Below, in pieces: positions 49,205 through 62,784 of a DNA stretch of 64,000 bases. Source of the stretch: Dimorphilus gyrociliatus (Eukaryota > Annelida > Polychaeta > Dinophilidae); assembly GCA_904063045.1 (NCBI GenBank), contig CAJFCJ010000014.1, positions 1,857,643-1,921,642 of the forward strand, read 5' to 3'. Both the position numbers and the translations under genes were made by a program. How positions within the stretch are numbered: position 1 is the first letter of the stretch; each line of letters begins with the position of its first letter. The notes under the pieces are model-generated. The model did not search any database and was not told where the DNA came from. It worked only from the letters and a program-made list of their open reading frames with translations.

Positions 49205-50929
49205 AAATAAATATATAAACAAAAGAAATATTTTCATATCATTCAATTGTAAACTAAGTATTTACGCATTTTGATTGCTATATTTACTTTTCTTGTATAA
49301 TTTTTATTATAAAGCAACTTGTTGGCTGGAATTGAAAATATTGTGATACTATTTCAGAAAAATATTATAGAACGCAGAGTGCTTTCTAATTTAAAACATG
49401 TCGATACAATTAATATATTCATACTTGATTTTTGTTTGTTTTTCATTTTAATATCTAGTTAATAATATAATTTGATTTCTCTTCTTCCTATTTCTATTAT
49501 CCAATACTTATGGGAAAGAGGGGAAGAGAAAAAAAAAGAGAGAGAGGGTGGAGAAAAGCAATTTTTGAGAAGAATACTTTATCTCTGAAATAAATCTATT
49601 GAGCATAATTCGTATAAAACGTAATCATTCAAGCATACCATTTTACTATTCCCTCTTAGCTCTACTCTATTTTGCTTTCGTTCTGACGCAATCTGCCTGT
49701 CTCTGTCGCTCTCTGTCCTGTCTCTGTTTGCCTCACTACCCTCTCTCCCCCCTCCCCTCCCTGTGCTCGTGCTATATCACTCACCCATTCTTCTGTTGGC
49801 CTATTGTCTATTTCAAAGAGGCCTATAAATAATTTTACAAAGGTAATAAAACGATTGCACGTACGGCTTCTATCTCAAAAGGTAATTAAATAGTGAACAT
49901 AGGATATTAAGCAAGTATTTAAAATATCTATGAATATTTAATAAATAGAAGGTATAAGAAAAATATACGATTAAAGGAGGATTTAGATGATAAAATAGAT
50001 GTCACTGTTGAAGTAGTTGTATGAATATATTGAACAGAATTTTAAATTAGCTATATTATAAAATAATCAGAGGTCAGATAGCTTAAAATAAAGATCAATT
50101 AAAGATAAATATATATTTTCTAAAAAACAAGAAAATGTGTAAAAGATTCGACAGAAAAAAAGACTCATTACTGTCGTCTCCATAACACGGAATAATAATC
50201 AATTCTTATTTGATATTCATTGTTCAATCTTTTTTTTTAACAGAGTTAACAAGGATAGACTTCCTCTCTCCTACTCATCTCTGTGTTCTTTTATTATCAG
50301 ACTTTTTTTGCTCTTATTAGATAAATAACAAGATAATATCTAAAGAATATCTACTATGAATAGAAGTAAGTAAATAGTAAATTATTTTGATATTAAATGT
50401 AATTACAATATATTATAGTTGCAAAATATACAACTAAAAATGTATACATATCTATATATATATACAGTATATATCTAATTGTATCAAGAGAAATATAATA
50501 GATTGTTATATAGAGGTATATATTTCATATTTCTAAAATGATAAACAATAGTAAAGCAGCATTTTTTTTTGGATCATTTCCTTTTTAACTGAAAACTCTT
50601 AATTTCTATTCTTCTTTTCTTTATTTTTAATTAAAAGTATTGATATTATAAATAAAAACGAAGAGAAAAAGTTATTTTTAAAATGAACTGCTATTAATAA
50701 TTAAAATGTCATATATCAATCTTGTTTGAATTCTATTACTGACAGGTTTGCCCACTACTATACTCTAGAATGTTTAGCAATACGCCTTTTATGGCTTATA
50801 GACCGTTTTATATATATATATATATTGTTAGAATGTGTTGTGTTTTAAAGATATAGACAGATAGGTTTTCTTTTTTTTTCTGTACGTGTTTTTTCGTGTC
50901 TCTTTCTACTTTATTCTTTTGTTTAGATA
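49205..50929. other. 1.7-kb AT-rich intergenic region
   Basis: No gene seen. It contains a purine-rich stretch at 49514-49550, a CT-rich stretch at 49695-49770, a TA tract with TATACAGTATA at 50453-50475, and a TA run at 50810-50825. The right end is the upstream region of the inversin-like gene. Confidence 0.55.
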
Positions 50930-53857
50930 ATGAACTCGAAAAAGAAGTCGGTTAAGCAGAAGCTTTCGAATGGAAATGGAGCAGCGGCTGGATGCTCGCC
51001 AGATACAACTTTATTACACCAGTTAGCATCCAGAGGAGAAAAAACTTCTTTGGTAAAACACTTAAACGGGGACGGAATTAAAGATTTAGATGTTGCCGAT
51101 AAAACTGGTAAAACACCTTTAATGCATTGCATCTTAGGGGAGTGGATTGACTGTGTTGAAGTTCTGTTAAAAGCTCAAGCGAATATAAATAAGACTGACA
51201 TGTCGGGAAAAAATGCTCTTCATTTTGCCGTTCATAAGGTTCTTACAAAACACTCTATCCATCTTATACGCTATTTACCTATCTTTGATAATTAAACTAT
51301 TATGTATCATAATCAGGGTAATCTCAAATGTGTAAAGCTATTATTATCAAAGGGAGCGAATTGTAGGACTACAGATAACGAAGGCTTGAATGCTTTACAT
51401 ATTTGTGCCAGGCATACAAACGCAAAATGCTTGAATCTTATACTTAAACATTTACAACCTGGTGAAATAGACGTTCAAGACTTAAATAAGGTTATTATTC
51501 ACATGTCAAATAATCACATATCTGTAAAAAGTTGTCAAATTCAATACTGTATGGATGTAAATATTTACAGAGAACTGCCCTCCACTGGAGCTCTTACCAC
51601 GGCCATCTAGAACCAATTAAACTATTGCTCAAACACGTAATTAAGCACAAACTCCAGAAGTATTTTGATATTTAATCATTAATATTTTTAGGGTTCAAAC
51701 GTTCTCATACCAGATATACACGGCAAAACTCCGTTACATTTTGCAGCGTCTGCCAAAGGACCAGAGGCTGGAGAATGTGTTAAATATATACTAGTAGGGA
51801 ATTAGTTATATCTATTAAATAACATGATAAATAACGTAAAAACTCCTCTCTATAAACGATATAATAGGATAGCCAACCTAGTATGATTAATTGGCAAGAT
51901 TACGATGGTAGAACAGCATTACATTTAGCTGTATCGGAGGGAGTTGAAATTGTTGTTCAAATCCTTGTAAGTATTTAGTTAATTAATTCCGTTTCGAGAA
52001 TGAAAAGGCAATTTAAAGAAAAAAAACACCTTAATAATAATTAAAAGATAGCGAATCCCCAATGCAAAATTTCGGCAATGGATAATCTCTTTCGGACACC
52101 TCTTCACTGGGCTGCCGTTTTAGGACGTCAGAGTATTATAAAGATGCTTTTGGAACATAGTGCTGACTATGGTATGACTGACTCTAAAGGTGCTACTGCT
52201 TTACATTATTGTGCTAAAAACAATTACTCGGAGTGTGTTAGTGCCCTGTTGAAAGGTGGCATTGGTGGTGGTTCAAGCATTCTTCGGGATGAACAAGATA
52301 ACGAAGGAAGAACTGCATTAATATGGGCTGCTGGGCATGGGGCTGATGATGCTCTTGTCTGCTGTATTGCTGCTGGTTCAAATATATTTCAGGCTGACAA
52401 GCATGGTGCTACAGGTAGGAAATTAAACGCTAAAAACGTTATATATAAGTATATACTAGTATATATATATATATATATAATTATTTGTAGCTCTCCACGC
52501 TGCCGCTCAGAATGGTCACGCCTCAACTGTAAAATTACTACTAGCTCATGGATCTGATAAGAATGCAACGGATCTTTTATATTTAACACCGTTATTCCGT
52601 GCTTGCGAATACGGTCATGAACACGTTCTTCAAGTCCTGTTTGAAAATGGTGCAAATATTGAAAGTAAAGACACCGATGGTAGGTCAGCACTGCATTGGG
52701 CAGCCTTATCTGGTCACGCCCACATATGCTCGAAATTAATCAAATTCGGATTAAATCCTGATGTAGTTGATAAATCAGGGTAAGTTTTCCAATTAATTTT
52801 TAATGAAAAGAAAAAAAAAGACGAAAAAAAATTTCTATTCTGTAAATTAGTAAATACATTGATGATTTTTTTTCTGCCAGCCGCAGTCCACTGCAATGTG
52901 CTTCGTACAGTGGTCACGTTAGCTGCATTCTAGTTCTTATTGAACATGGTGCAGATCCTAATTGGCAAGATCACGAGGTAAAAATAAAATAAGCTTAGTG
53001 TAAAATAACATTGAAGGTATCAAATATCCAAATCTATTTTCTTTCCCTTTAGGGTATGACGTCATTACATTGGGCTTGTAGTAGGGGTCATGTAGAAGGC
53101 GCAAAACTACTTTTAGAGTTTCAAGCTCATTTAAATCAAATGGAATTAAGTGATGATAAATATACACCTTTAGATTACGCTTTGTTGGAAAATCATGAGA
53201 AAGTTGCTCAATTTCTTATAGAACAGGGAGCATTATCAATAAGAGGTATACAGGATCTAGCGGCTGTTAAAATACAAGCAGTATTCAGAGGCTATAGACT
53301 ACGTAAGACATTCAGCGAGAGGAGGAAATTAATGATTGAACACGAGAAACTTATGAAAGAAGCATGTAGGAAGAAGAAAACAGTTGAAGAGAATTGTCAA
53401 CTAGCCAACGAAGGAGACTTTTATCGTATTGATAAGCATAGCATTGAATCTTTAAAAAATCGTTCAAGAATGAATGAAAACGTAAAAACAATAGATAAAT
53501 GGTAATTAAGAATAATTATTACAGTGATTAGTAACTCAGTTAATTTATCAATTTCGCTAAACTAGCAAAACATTACATACGGATGATAAAGATTCAATAA
53601 AGGAAGCCGCCGCTTTGATTATACAATACGCTTGGAAAAAATACTTAAGGTTTCCATTTTTGTTTCTTCAATAATTATTTGATAAATTTTACATCCTTTT
53701 ACCTCGTCATCTATTTTTTATAAGGAAGAAGAGAAAGCAAATAAATCGACACTTAAGTATGGATAAAAGGAGTAGGCTGAACGAGGAGGATACTACAGTA
53801 AAATCTGCAAGGAAGAAAGATTTGCAAAAGTTAAAATATGTATGCTTAAAGGATTGA
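50930..53857 (+). CDS. INVS: Inversin-like ankyrin-repeat ciliary protein
   Basis: Eleven exons: 50930-51238, 51317-51490, 51571-51636, 51692-51793, 51868-51966, 52048-52414, 52491-52779, 52881-52977, 53053-53501, 53566-53649, 53725-53857, giving 722 residues (human inversin 1065). About 15 ankyrin repeats fill residues 25-560, for example NALHFAVHK, TALHWSSYHGHLEPIKLLLK, TPLHWAAVLGRQSIIKMLLE and SALHWAALSGHAHICSKLI. An IQ motif follows (AVKIQAVFRGYRLRKTF) and, about 100 residues later, a second weaker one (LIIQYAWKKYLRKKRK). This order of ankyrins then IQ matches inversin/nephrocystin-2, which marks the proximal cilium and tunes Wnt signalling. The long C-terminal tail of vertebrate inversin is absent. 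Confidence 0.85.
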
Positions 53858-54374
53858 TAAACTGTTTGCTATAAATCTTATATATCCAAAGTCTATTAGG
53901 GGTATAGCTTCTTCAATGGAAACAAAGTAATAACGATAAATCATTATATTCGCCTATGTGTCACTACAGTCTATCTAACAAAGAGATACCCTTTTTTAAT
54001 ACTCGTAGAACATTCACTCTCTTTCCCCATCCACTTAACTATAATATGCCTCCTCTTCCTCCTACTCATTCTTTCATGTCATCATTTAACCCTGCCTTTC
54101 CAAATATATACTGCTATGGAAAAAGAGTACTGTTATTCATTGTGCCTGTTTTTTTTTAGGAATAAATTTGTTGATATATTTAATTGATATTGTCCCTCCT
54201 TTTCGGTACAGTTTAACCCAAATTCTGGACATAATGACAATCTATAATTTATTAAGGTTTTTATCCATATAGTATAGTATATTAAAAAAAAAAGAACTCT
54301 TTCGTCCATTTTGTTAGAATAAAAATAAACAACGTACTTTCTCTTTAATAAATATAAAAAAAGGATACGATAGT
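53858..54374. other. convergent spacer
   Basis: 3' flanks of the inversin-like gene and the minus-strand TSSK. AT-rich, with no other feature. Confidence 0.5.
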
Positions 54375-55343
54375 TCATAAACCCCGCCCACATAAAGTTT
54401 CTTTTACGGAAATAGACGAAGCTGGTTTGTCAATTAAAGGTTTTCTAGAACATGCAATCTCGTTATATAAATTATTCATATTGGTTTGAAGCCATTTAGA
54501 ATTTTTGATATCTTCAATTGAAGCTCTTAAACTTACATCTGATTCAAGAATAAGATGAACAAGCTTTTTAGACTCATCTGATAATTTTCTCGAACGAGAA
54601 AATCCTACTTTTCTTTCAGTTTGACATTTGATCATGTTCTTTATGTTCGAATCGTCGAAAGGCATTGAGCCGCAAAGCATAATGTATAATATAACACCCA
54701 TACTCCATATGTCATAGGACTTTCCGCTATAAGGAATACCCTGCAGTATTTCTGGTGCAGCGTAGGCAGCACTACCGCAAAACGTCTTACTTAGATCCTT
54801 TTCCATCATTTCGCGAGAAAATCCAAAATCTGATACTTTAATGTTATTTTTAACGTCTAACAATAGATTTTCGCATTTTAAATCTCTATGAACAACATCA
54901 AGACTATGTAAATATTCAACGGCATTAGTTAATTGCTTGAACATATGTCTCGATTTATCCTCGTCCAAAGCTCCTTTTAGTTTAACATATTCTAAAAGAT
55001 CGCCATGTCCAGCCATTTCCATGACAATAAACTTTTTATATCCATAATCGAATACATCGTAACATTTGATAATGTTTGGATGATTAATATTTGTTATGAT
55101 GTTCAATTCTCTTGGTAAGAATTTCTTTAAGAAATCCTTAGGAGCTTTTCTCATATTAATAATTTTTAAAGCTACTTTTGGTCCATCTTTATCTCCCTTT
55201 CTTACAATTGCAGCTCTAACTTTTGCGTATGAACCTTCACCTAAAACGCATCCTATTTCAAATCCTCTTCTCCTAAGCTCCTCCTCATCTTTTACTGCGC
55301 AAACTTTCTCCGTTAATCTTGGTTGTATAGCAATACGTTCCAT
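54375..55343 (-). CDS. Testis-specific serine/threonine kinase (TSSK) family, copy A
   Basis: Single exon, 322 residues, ATG at 55343. Complete kinase domain: glycine loop GEGSYAKV, VALKII with the catalytic Lys, KAPKDFLKKFLPREL (a TSSK hallmark before helix C), HRDLKCENLLL, SDFGFS, TFCGSAAYAAPEIL and YDIWSMGVILYIMLCGSMPFDD. All catalytic residues are present. TSSKs act in spermiogenesis and mature sperm in many animals. Divergent to a second TSSK across 328 bp. The lack of introns in an intron-rich region suggests retroposition or an old intronless lineage. Confidence 0.92.
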   Translation of the reverse strand: MERIAIQPRLTEKVCAVKDEEELRRRGFEIGCVLGEGSYAKVRAAIVRKGDKDGPKVALKIINMRKAPKDFLKKFLPRELNIITNINHPNIIKCYDVFDYGYKKFIVMEMAGHGDLLEYVKLKGALDEDKSRHMFKQLTNAVEYLHSLDVVHRDLKCENLLLDVKNNIKVSDFGFSREMMEKDLSKTFCGSAAYAAPEILQGIPYSGKSYDIWSMGVILYIMLCGSMPFDDSNIKNMIKCQTERKVGFSRSRKLSDESKKLVHLILESDVSLRASIEDIKNSKWLQTNMNNLYNEIACSRKPLIDKPASSISVKETLCGRGL

Positions 55344-55671
55344 TGAAAATTATATAAAAACTATTGATTAATATAATGAATAAATTAAAATTGAATAAAT
55401 TTAAATAAATTATAATTCTGATCTTCTCATTTTATCTTTGTTGTCTTTTTTTTATCTTAATATTTCGTTTATTCTAAATTTCTCTTTATTATTCATATTT
55501 AATACATTTAAAAATTTAAAAAACTAATCAAAGGCTAACTAATAGATATGGGAGATGAATAATTATTAATGATGTTAATTAATATTCAAAAAAAGGGAAA
55601 ATTTACATAAATGTAGAAAATCATTGGAATAATGAAATATTTAATTAATGAAGAAATTATATTAAGGTAGA
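55344..55671. promoter_or_regulatory. divergent promoter of the TSSK pair
   Basis: 328 bp, very AT-rich, between two oppositely oriented kinase start codons. No known site recognised. It likely drives both genes, perhaps in the germ line. Confidence 0.4.
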
Positions 55672-56622
55672 ATGAGTAACTGTGATAATTTTCGAATGGA
55701 AACGTTAAAAGAAGCCTTAAGTAAAGCTGCCAACGAAGTAGAATTATTATTAAGTAACGGTGGCTGGAGTTATAAGCCTACTTATAGAGCTGTTTTAGCC
55801 AAACAGGGCTATTATGTCAAACAAACTATTGGTTCGGGAAGTTATTCAAAAGTTAAATTAGCAGTTGATTACGACAATAAAAGAAAATTAGTTGCTATAA
55901 AAATTATAGATAGGCAAAAAGCGCCAAAAGATTATCAAGATAGATTCTTACCAAGGGAATTATCTATTTGGTCGAGTCTTCGCCATCCTAACCTTGTTAA
56001 TTTACATCGATATTTTGAATCAAATCAAAAAGTTTTCATGATACTGGATTATGGTATTAATGGAGACGCTTTAGAATATATTCAAAAGAAGGGGGCGATA
56101 AGTGAAAGGAATGCTTGTAGGTGGTTTCGACAAACAATTTCAGCCGTTGGTTATATGCATGCGCTTGATATCGCTCATAGGGATTTAAAATTGGAAAATC
56201 TTCTTTTGAATAAAACTTGGGATATTATAGTTTGTGATTTTGGTTTTGTCAAAGACGATTGTAAAAGTTTAAGTTCAACATTTTGTGGTTCAAAATCATA
56301 CGCTGCACCCGAAATACTATTAGGTAATCCTTACCTACCGAAGAAAGCTGACGTGTGGGCTCTTGGAGTAATACTATACATCTTTATAACTGGACAAATG
56401 CCTTTCAGCGAAGCAAAAGGAACAAAATCTATTCTCAACGAGCAGAGATCTTTAATAAATAACTTTCCCAAGTGTCAAAAAATCCCTTCCCTAGTTCGTG
56501 ATCTTGTTCGTAACCTATTCACCTACGACTTCTATAAGAGACCGGAAATAGAAGCAATTTGGTCAAATAATTGGATATTAAACCATAACGGGCTAATAAG
56601 CAGAAAATCAAATAAATTGTAA
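55672..56622 (+). CDS. Testis-specific serine/threonine kinase (TSSK) family, copy B
   Basis: Single exon, 316 residues, ATG 55672. Complete kinase domain after a 60-residue N-terminal extension: GSGSYSKV, VAIKII, KAPKDYQDRFLPREL, HRDLKLENLLL, CDFGFV, TFCGSKSYAAPEIL, ADVWALGVILYIFITGQMPF. Catalytic Lys, HRD and DFG are intact. It is clearly diverged from copy A (different helix C and tail), so this is not a recent duplicate. The stop is 190 bp from the convergent TPI stop. Confidence 0.92.
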   Translation: MSNCDNFRMETLKEALSKAANEVELLLSNGGWSYKPTYRAVLAKQGYYVKQTIGSGSYSKVKLAVDYDNKRKLVAIKIIDRQKAPKDYQDRFLPRELSIWSSLRHPNLVNLHRYFESNQKVFMILDYGINGDALEYIQKKGAISERNACRWFRQTISAVGYMHALDIAHRDLKLENLLLNKTWDIIVCDFGFVKDDCKSLSSTFCGSKSYAAPEILLGNPYLPKKADVWALGVILYIFITGQMPFSEAKGTKSILNEQRSLINNFPKCQKIPSLVRDLVRNLFTYDFYKRPEIEAIWSNNWILNHNGLISRKSNKL

Positions 56623-56812
56623 ACCAAGATATTTCGTCTAGATTGAATGAAGAGAACAATTCAAGAAGAGAACTTTCTTTTAGTAGGTTGAAAATGTATT
56701 TTTGACTAACTTTAATTTTCAAGGACATTACTCTACCTAACTTCAATTTTTTTCTCTTTTGTCCTTTTATATTTTATTTTGCTAATACAATAACATTCTC
56801 CATTTTGTATTC

Positions 56813-57943
<1,131 letters not shown>

Positions 57944-58630
57944 TTTTATTTAAAGTAAAGTTCTATTTAAACTTAGAAATGACAGAGAAATTGTGAGACA
58001 AATAATTCCCAGTTATCTAAGAAGTGAATATCACCAGTTTAGAAGAGCGGTATCCGGTAAAATGTAGAATATTTTACCTCAAATTTCCAATAGACACCAG
58101 TCTTACTTTACGGTGGCGCCTTCTACATAAAAGTAACATAAAAAGATTTAAATTTAGAACCAGCTGACGTCACTTTTAATGAAAACATCTCAAGCTTATT
58201 TCGCGCTTCATATGAGTAAACATACATATTAAAATATAAATATCTGATATTTTTGCTGAAGAAGCTAAAAATATCTAAAAATATATTAAAAAAGACTGAA
58301 ATAGGTCACATTTTCGAGTTTTTCTAACATAGAAAAAATGATATTCTTTATTTAAAAAAGTGCACAAAAAACAAAATGATATAAATAACATATTCTCTAT
58401 ATTTAAATAAAGATAAAGTAGTTTTTGCAGTAATTAATTATAAACTGAATATGTTAGCTGGAGATTCAAAAAAAAATGCAAAGAGACAAAATCAGTAAAA
58501 AAAAATAACAAACATGTATCAGATTCTTTCAGTTATGTAATAATTTAATCTACAAGTGTCACTATTAATTAGTTTTATCATGACTTTTGCAGTACCATCA
58601 CAATTTCTTTGGTCACATTTATTTAGCTAT
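57944..58630. other. TPI promoter and 3' flank of the HADH-RING gene
   Basis: AT-rich 690-bp spacer between two minus-strand genes. No gene or clear element recognised. Confidence 0.5.
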
Positions 58631-60118
58631 CTAACTGTGATATACTCGTATCATCTCTGTTATATCTGTACGACATATCGGGCATCCATCTCTTCTATTG
58701 AGTAATGATTTTGCGCACTCGGTACAAGTAACCATATGGTGACAAGGACATAGTAGACAATCGCGTGTTCTATCCATACAAATTGCGCAATCACGATCCG
58801 CATCCGACATATTCGAGTCTAAAAGGAAAATCCTTGTTAATGGAAGAAGATGATTAAATAGATATAATTAACTTGTCTGATCATAATTTATACCAGATCC
58901 GATGCTTGCCCGATGCCCTAATTCAGGTAAATTTCCAGAAAATACATAATCAACACCACAATTCTCTTTCAATCTCCCAATACATGCTATTAATCAATAG
59001 AAATGAATGTATTAGAATTGATTATCTATTTTTTTTCAGCATCTTATATTATATACCTTTCTTTCTTTCTTCCCTTTGTTCTTCACTAAGTACTAAGGGT
59101 TCACTACCAGATCGAAAGAATAAAGTTTTACCCATATTCTCCAATACTTGTCGAACTAATTACAATTAAAAGGAAACATAAGATCTTTACACAGGAAATT
59201 CTGTAGAAAAAAAGTTATATCAATACAAACCTGTTTCTATAGTTTTTCCTGACGTAAATCCACCTGGAGTAATTTCAACTTCCGGTATATAATAAACTGG
59301 ATAGAGGAACCTTAAACCAACCGTTCTCTAAAAGGTTTTTGGATAAATATACTTATTTTATAAGCAAAAAGAAAATTGAAGAAAATATGGCTATAAATAT
59401 GAAGCGTATTTGTAATGAAACAAATACTTATATAACTATAAATAACTAACTTCCTTATTAGTTGCTCTTTCTACAATCGCTGTGATATCCAGACGTAAAG
59501 TATTGGTTGCTACAATGCAGTTCGGTGGGCAGCATTGTGTTACACCTAAGTTAATAAGTTTAGATAACATTTTATAAAAAAACAAATAATGGGATTAAGT
59601 ACGTTCAAAAAGATCCTGTTTTATAGGGAGATCATCAACTACTGCTTCAAATACGAAATCTGCATGCTTTACAGCATCTTCCAATCTGCTAAGACAGTAT
59701 ATTTGACCCTATTTTAAAATTAAAAAGAACGTTATTTATTCATGTATAAAAAATGAGTTGAATTACGTAACTATAAAAGTATTGTTAGATAAAAGTCCTT
59801 CGCTCTTCATCCACTCTTTATCCTCTTCAATTTTGTCGTAAACAGCATTAAGAGCTGTCAAATTGCTGTCATATAGCTTCACTTTGTGGCCGTGATAAGC
59901 CATTTCCCCTATAGATATGAGATAAGTATTAAAACGAATTGAACATATATAAATATAATACTCGAGGCAAATTATGATGAATCATGCATTGCAAAATGGG
60001 AAAAATACAGTATATTTAACCATACATTTGATTTTGATTATTTAGATATAAAATATACAAAATTACCTGCAATTTTGACACCTAAAAGCCCACATCCCAA
60101 CACAGCTATGCAGACCAT
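58631..60118 (-). CDS. 3-hydroxyacyl-CoA dehydrogenase domain fused to a RING finger
   Basis: Eight exons from 60118 down: 60067-60118, 59772-59908, 59603-59708, 59451-59545, 59231-59327, 59057-59155, 58894-58986, 58631-58818. All phases agree and give 288 residues. Residues 1-180 are a 3HCDH NAD-binding domain: GCGLLG at 8-13 is GxGxxG, then VKLYDSN, ADFVFEAVVDDLPIKQDLF, IVATNTLRLDI and VGLRFLYPVYYIPEVEI. The catalytic His of HADH is Arg136 and the Ser is Leu115; the Glu148 position is kept. The helical dimerisation domain is absent. Instead a linker leads to a C3HC4 RING (C237, C240, C252, H254, C258, C261, C272, C275) of the kind near the end of IAP-type ligases. Predicted: a non-dehydrogenase E3 ligase that may bind NAD(H) or an acyl-CoA. 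Substrate unknown. Confidence 0.88.
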
Positions 60119-60985
60119 CCTTTATCAATAATAACTTTAATATTCAAATCATTCAGAGTATATAATTATTTTCCTCTGACAATCTATATTGACAACTGCT
60201 TTTATGTACGAATGGTGAAAAAGTTCAGAGTAAACTGGTAGATATTTTAAGTCATTCTTTATTCTCTCCGTCCTTAAATCACTTATAATTTGACTGTAAG
60301 CAGTAATATTTAAATCTATAATGACCCTTATAAATTAATTATTGATATTGTTTGCTTTAAATAAAATATCCAAGAAATATATTATCTAAAGACCATATTT
60401 TTAATAATATTATAATTCTTATTCTTTTTTTAAGTAAACGTTTTAAAAAAATGAACATTGTATACGGAATACAAGAGTTTATATTATTATCATTCATTGT
60501 ATTGTATATTTCAAAAATACTCTATTAGAAGTAAAAAGTTTGATATCTAGTTTCTACAGCTATATGTTATACGGTATAACGCTTCATTTATGCTGTATGT
60601 ATATGCTGAAAGCAATTCCTATTAACCTTAAACTTCTCTCACTTTCGGTCTAGGTACAACATGGTAAAGTACTCATTTTACACTAGCTTTTCTCTGAAAT
60701 TGCTAATAGCTCTAATTTTTTAAATAAGATTACTACTTCAAACATTGATAAACATATTTCACTAAGGTTTTAAACATAAAAGCATTATACTGTGTCTTTA
60801 AGATGTTAGAATGTTCAATTGTTAACGCGCTAACTTTATTACAATAGCTAAAATGAACGAGAACAAATTTGTTTGGAAGAAACGCTCAATTCAAATAATT
60901 TTATGGACACCTTAAATACAGAACTTGGAACAGTTTTCGAATCGTTGTTTCTACCAGCGACATTTTGTACCTAACTGCGGCTCTC
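60119..60985. other. divergent spacer of HADH-RING gene and NF-YB
   Basis: An 867-bp AT-rich segment separating two divergent genes. No other gene is seen and no clear core promoter motif was recognised. Confidence 0.5.
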
Positions 60986-61692
60986 ATGGCAGCTACTCCA
61001 GACTTTTCCTCAGCTAACGAAGAGAAGGAGAAGAGTACAGAGGAGTTGAAAGAACAGGTGAATATAGGACTTATTATGTTTATCCAGGATTTATTGGATT
61101 TCTGTTCGTAGGACCGATTTTTACCAATCGCCAATGTAGCCAAAATCATGAAAAGAGCCATACCAAACTCAGGAAAAGTAAGATCAGAATGTTCTCTTCA
61201 AAGAAGATGTCTGAATATACGTAATAATGTTTACAGGTAGCAAAAGATGCCAAGGAATGCGTTCAAGAATGCGTCTCCGAATTTATAAGTTTTTTGACTT
61301 CTGAGTAAGTACAATATTCTAGGAACAAAATAACAAACTAAAAGAAAACACACACAAAAATAATAAATTATATTTAAAATTTAACAGAGCCAGTGACAGG
61401 TGTCAGGCAGAGAAAAGAAAAACAGTTAATGGAGAGGATATATTATGGGCAATGACACAATTGGGCTTTGATAACTACGTAGAACCTCTTAAAGTTTTTT
61501 TAACCAAGTACAGAGAGGTATTAATGTCAAAGTAGATTTTACAAACTATAAAAGATTATCCTTATGTTGAAATAAAAAAGTTATACAATTGTCATTGTTT
61601 TTTCCTACAGTCTGTACAGCAAGTAAAATTGGATACTGATAAAATAACAGGAGATATGGAAATGAACGATGAAAGTGGTTTAAGTAAGTATC

Positions 61693-61727
<35 letters not shown>

Positions 61728-61849
61728 ATATTTGAATAAAAAGTGATAAATTTGATTTATAAGATAAAACTCTAGGAAAAAAAGAAAAATGTAATTTTTT
61801 ATCTTTTTTTTCAGATATACAAATGATCTCCACTGATGCTTATTTTTAA
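60986..61849 (+). CDS. NFYB: Nuclear transcription factor Y subunit beta
   Basis: Six exons, 60986-61057, 61112-61177, 61237-61304, 61388-61517, 61611-61683, 61815-61849, giving 147 residues (human 207). The H2B-like histone fold is nearly unchanged: [78 protein letters not shown]. The acidic N and C tails are short. It pairs with NF-YC and then NF-YA to bind CCAAT boxes. The ATG was chosen because it opens the frame that splices in phase to the fold. Confidence 0.95.
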
Positions 61850-62504
<655 letters not shown>

Positions 62505-62784
62505 TTTGCAGGATTATTGATTTTATTGCTTTTCGTTTTCTGATCTCGTTCGTTATAAACTTTTTCAGATAGTTAATCAAAAAAATATATGCATGTATTC
62601 ATTGCACGCAAACAAATTTCAACAAAATTCAGATCAAAATTAGTTCAAAATTCAAAAGCGATTTGCAGGAGACGAAGTTATTTTGTTGCTTGTTTTCTAT
62701 TTCTTTTTACAGTAAATCTCTAAGATTTAAGCACAACTTTGAGACGAAGCTTTCGGGATATGTATAAAATGAGTATACAATCTT

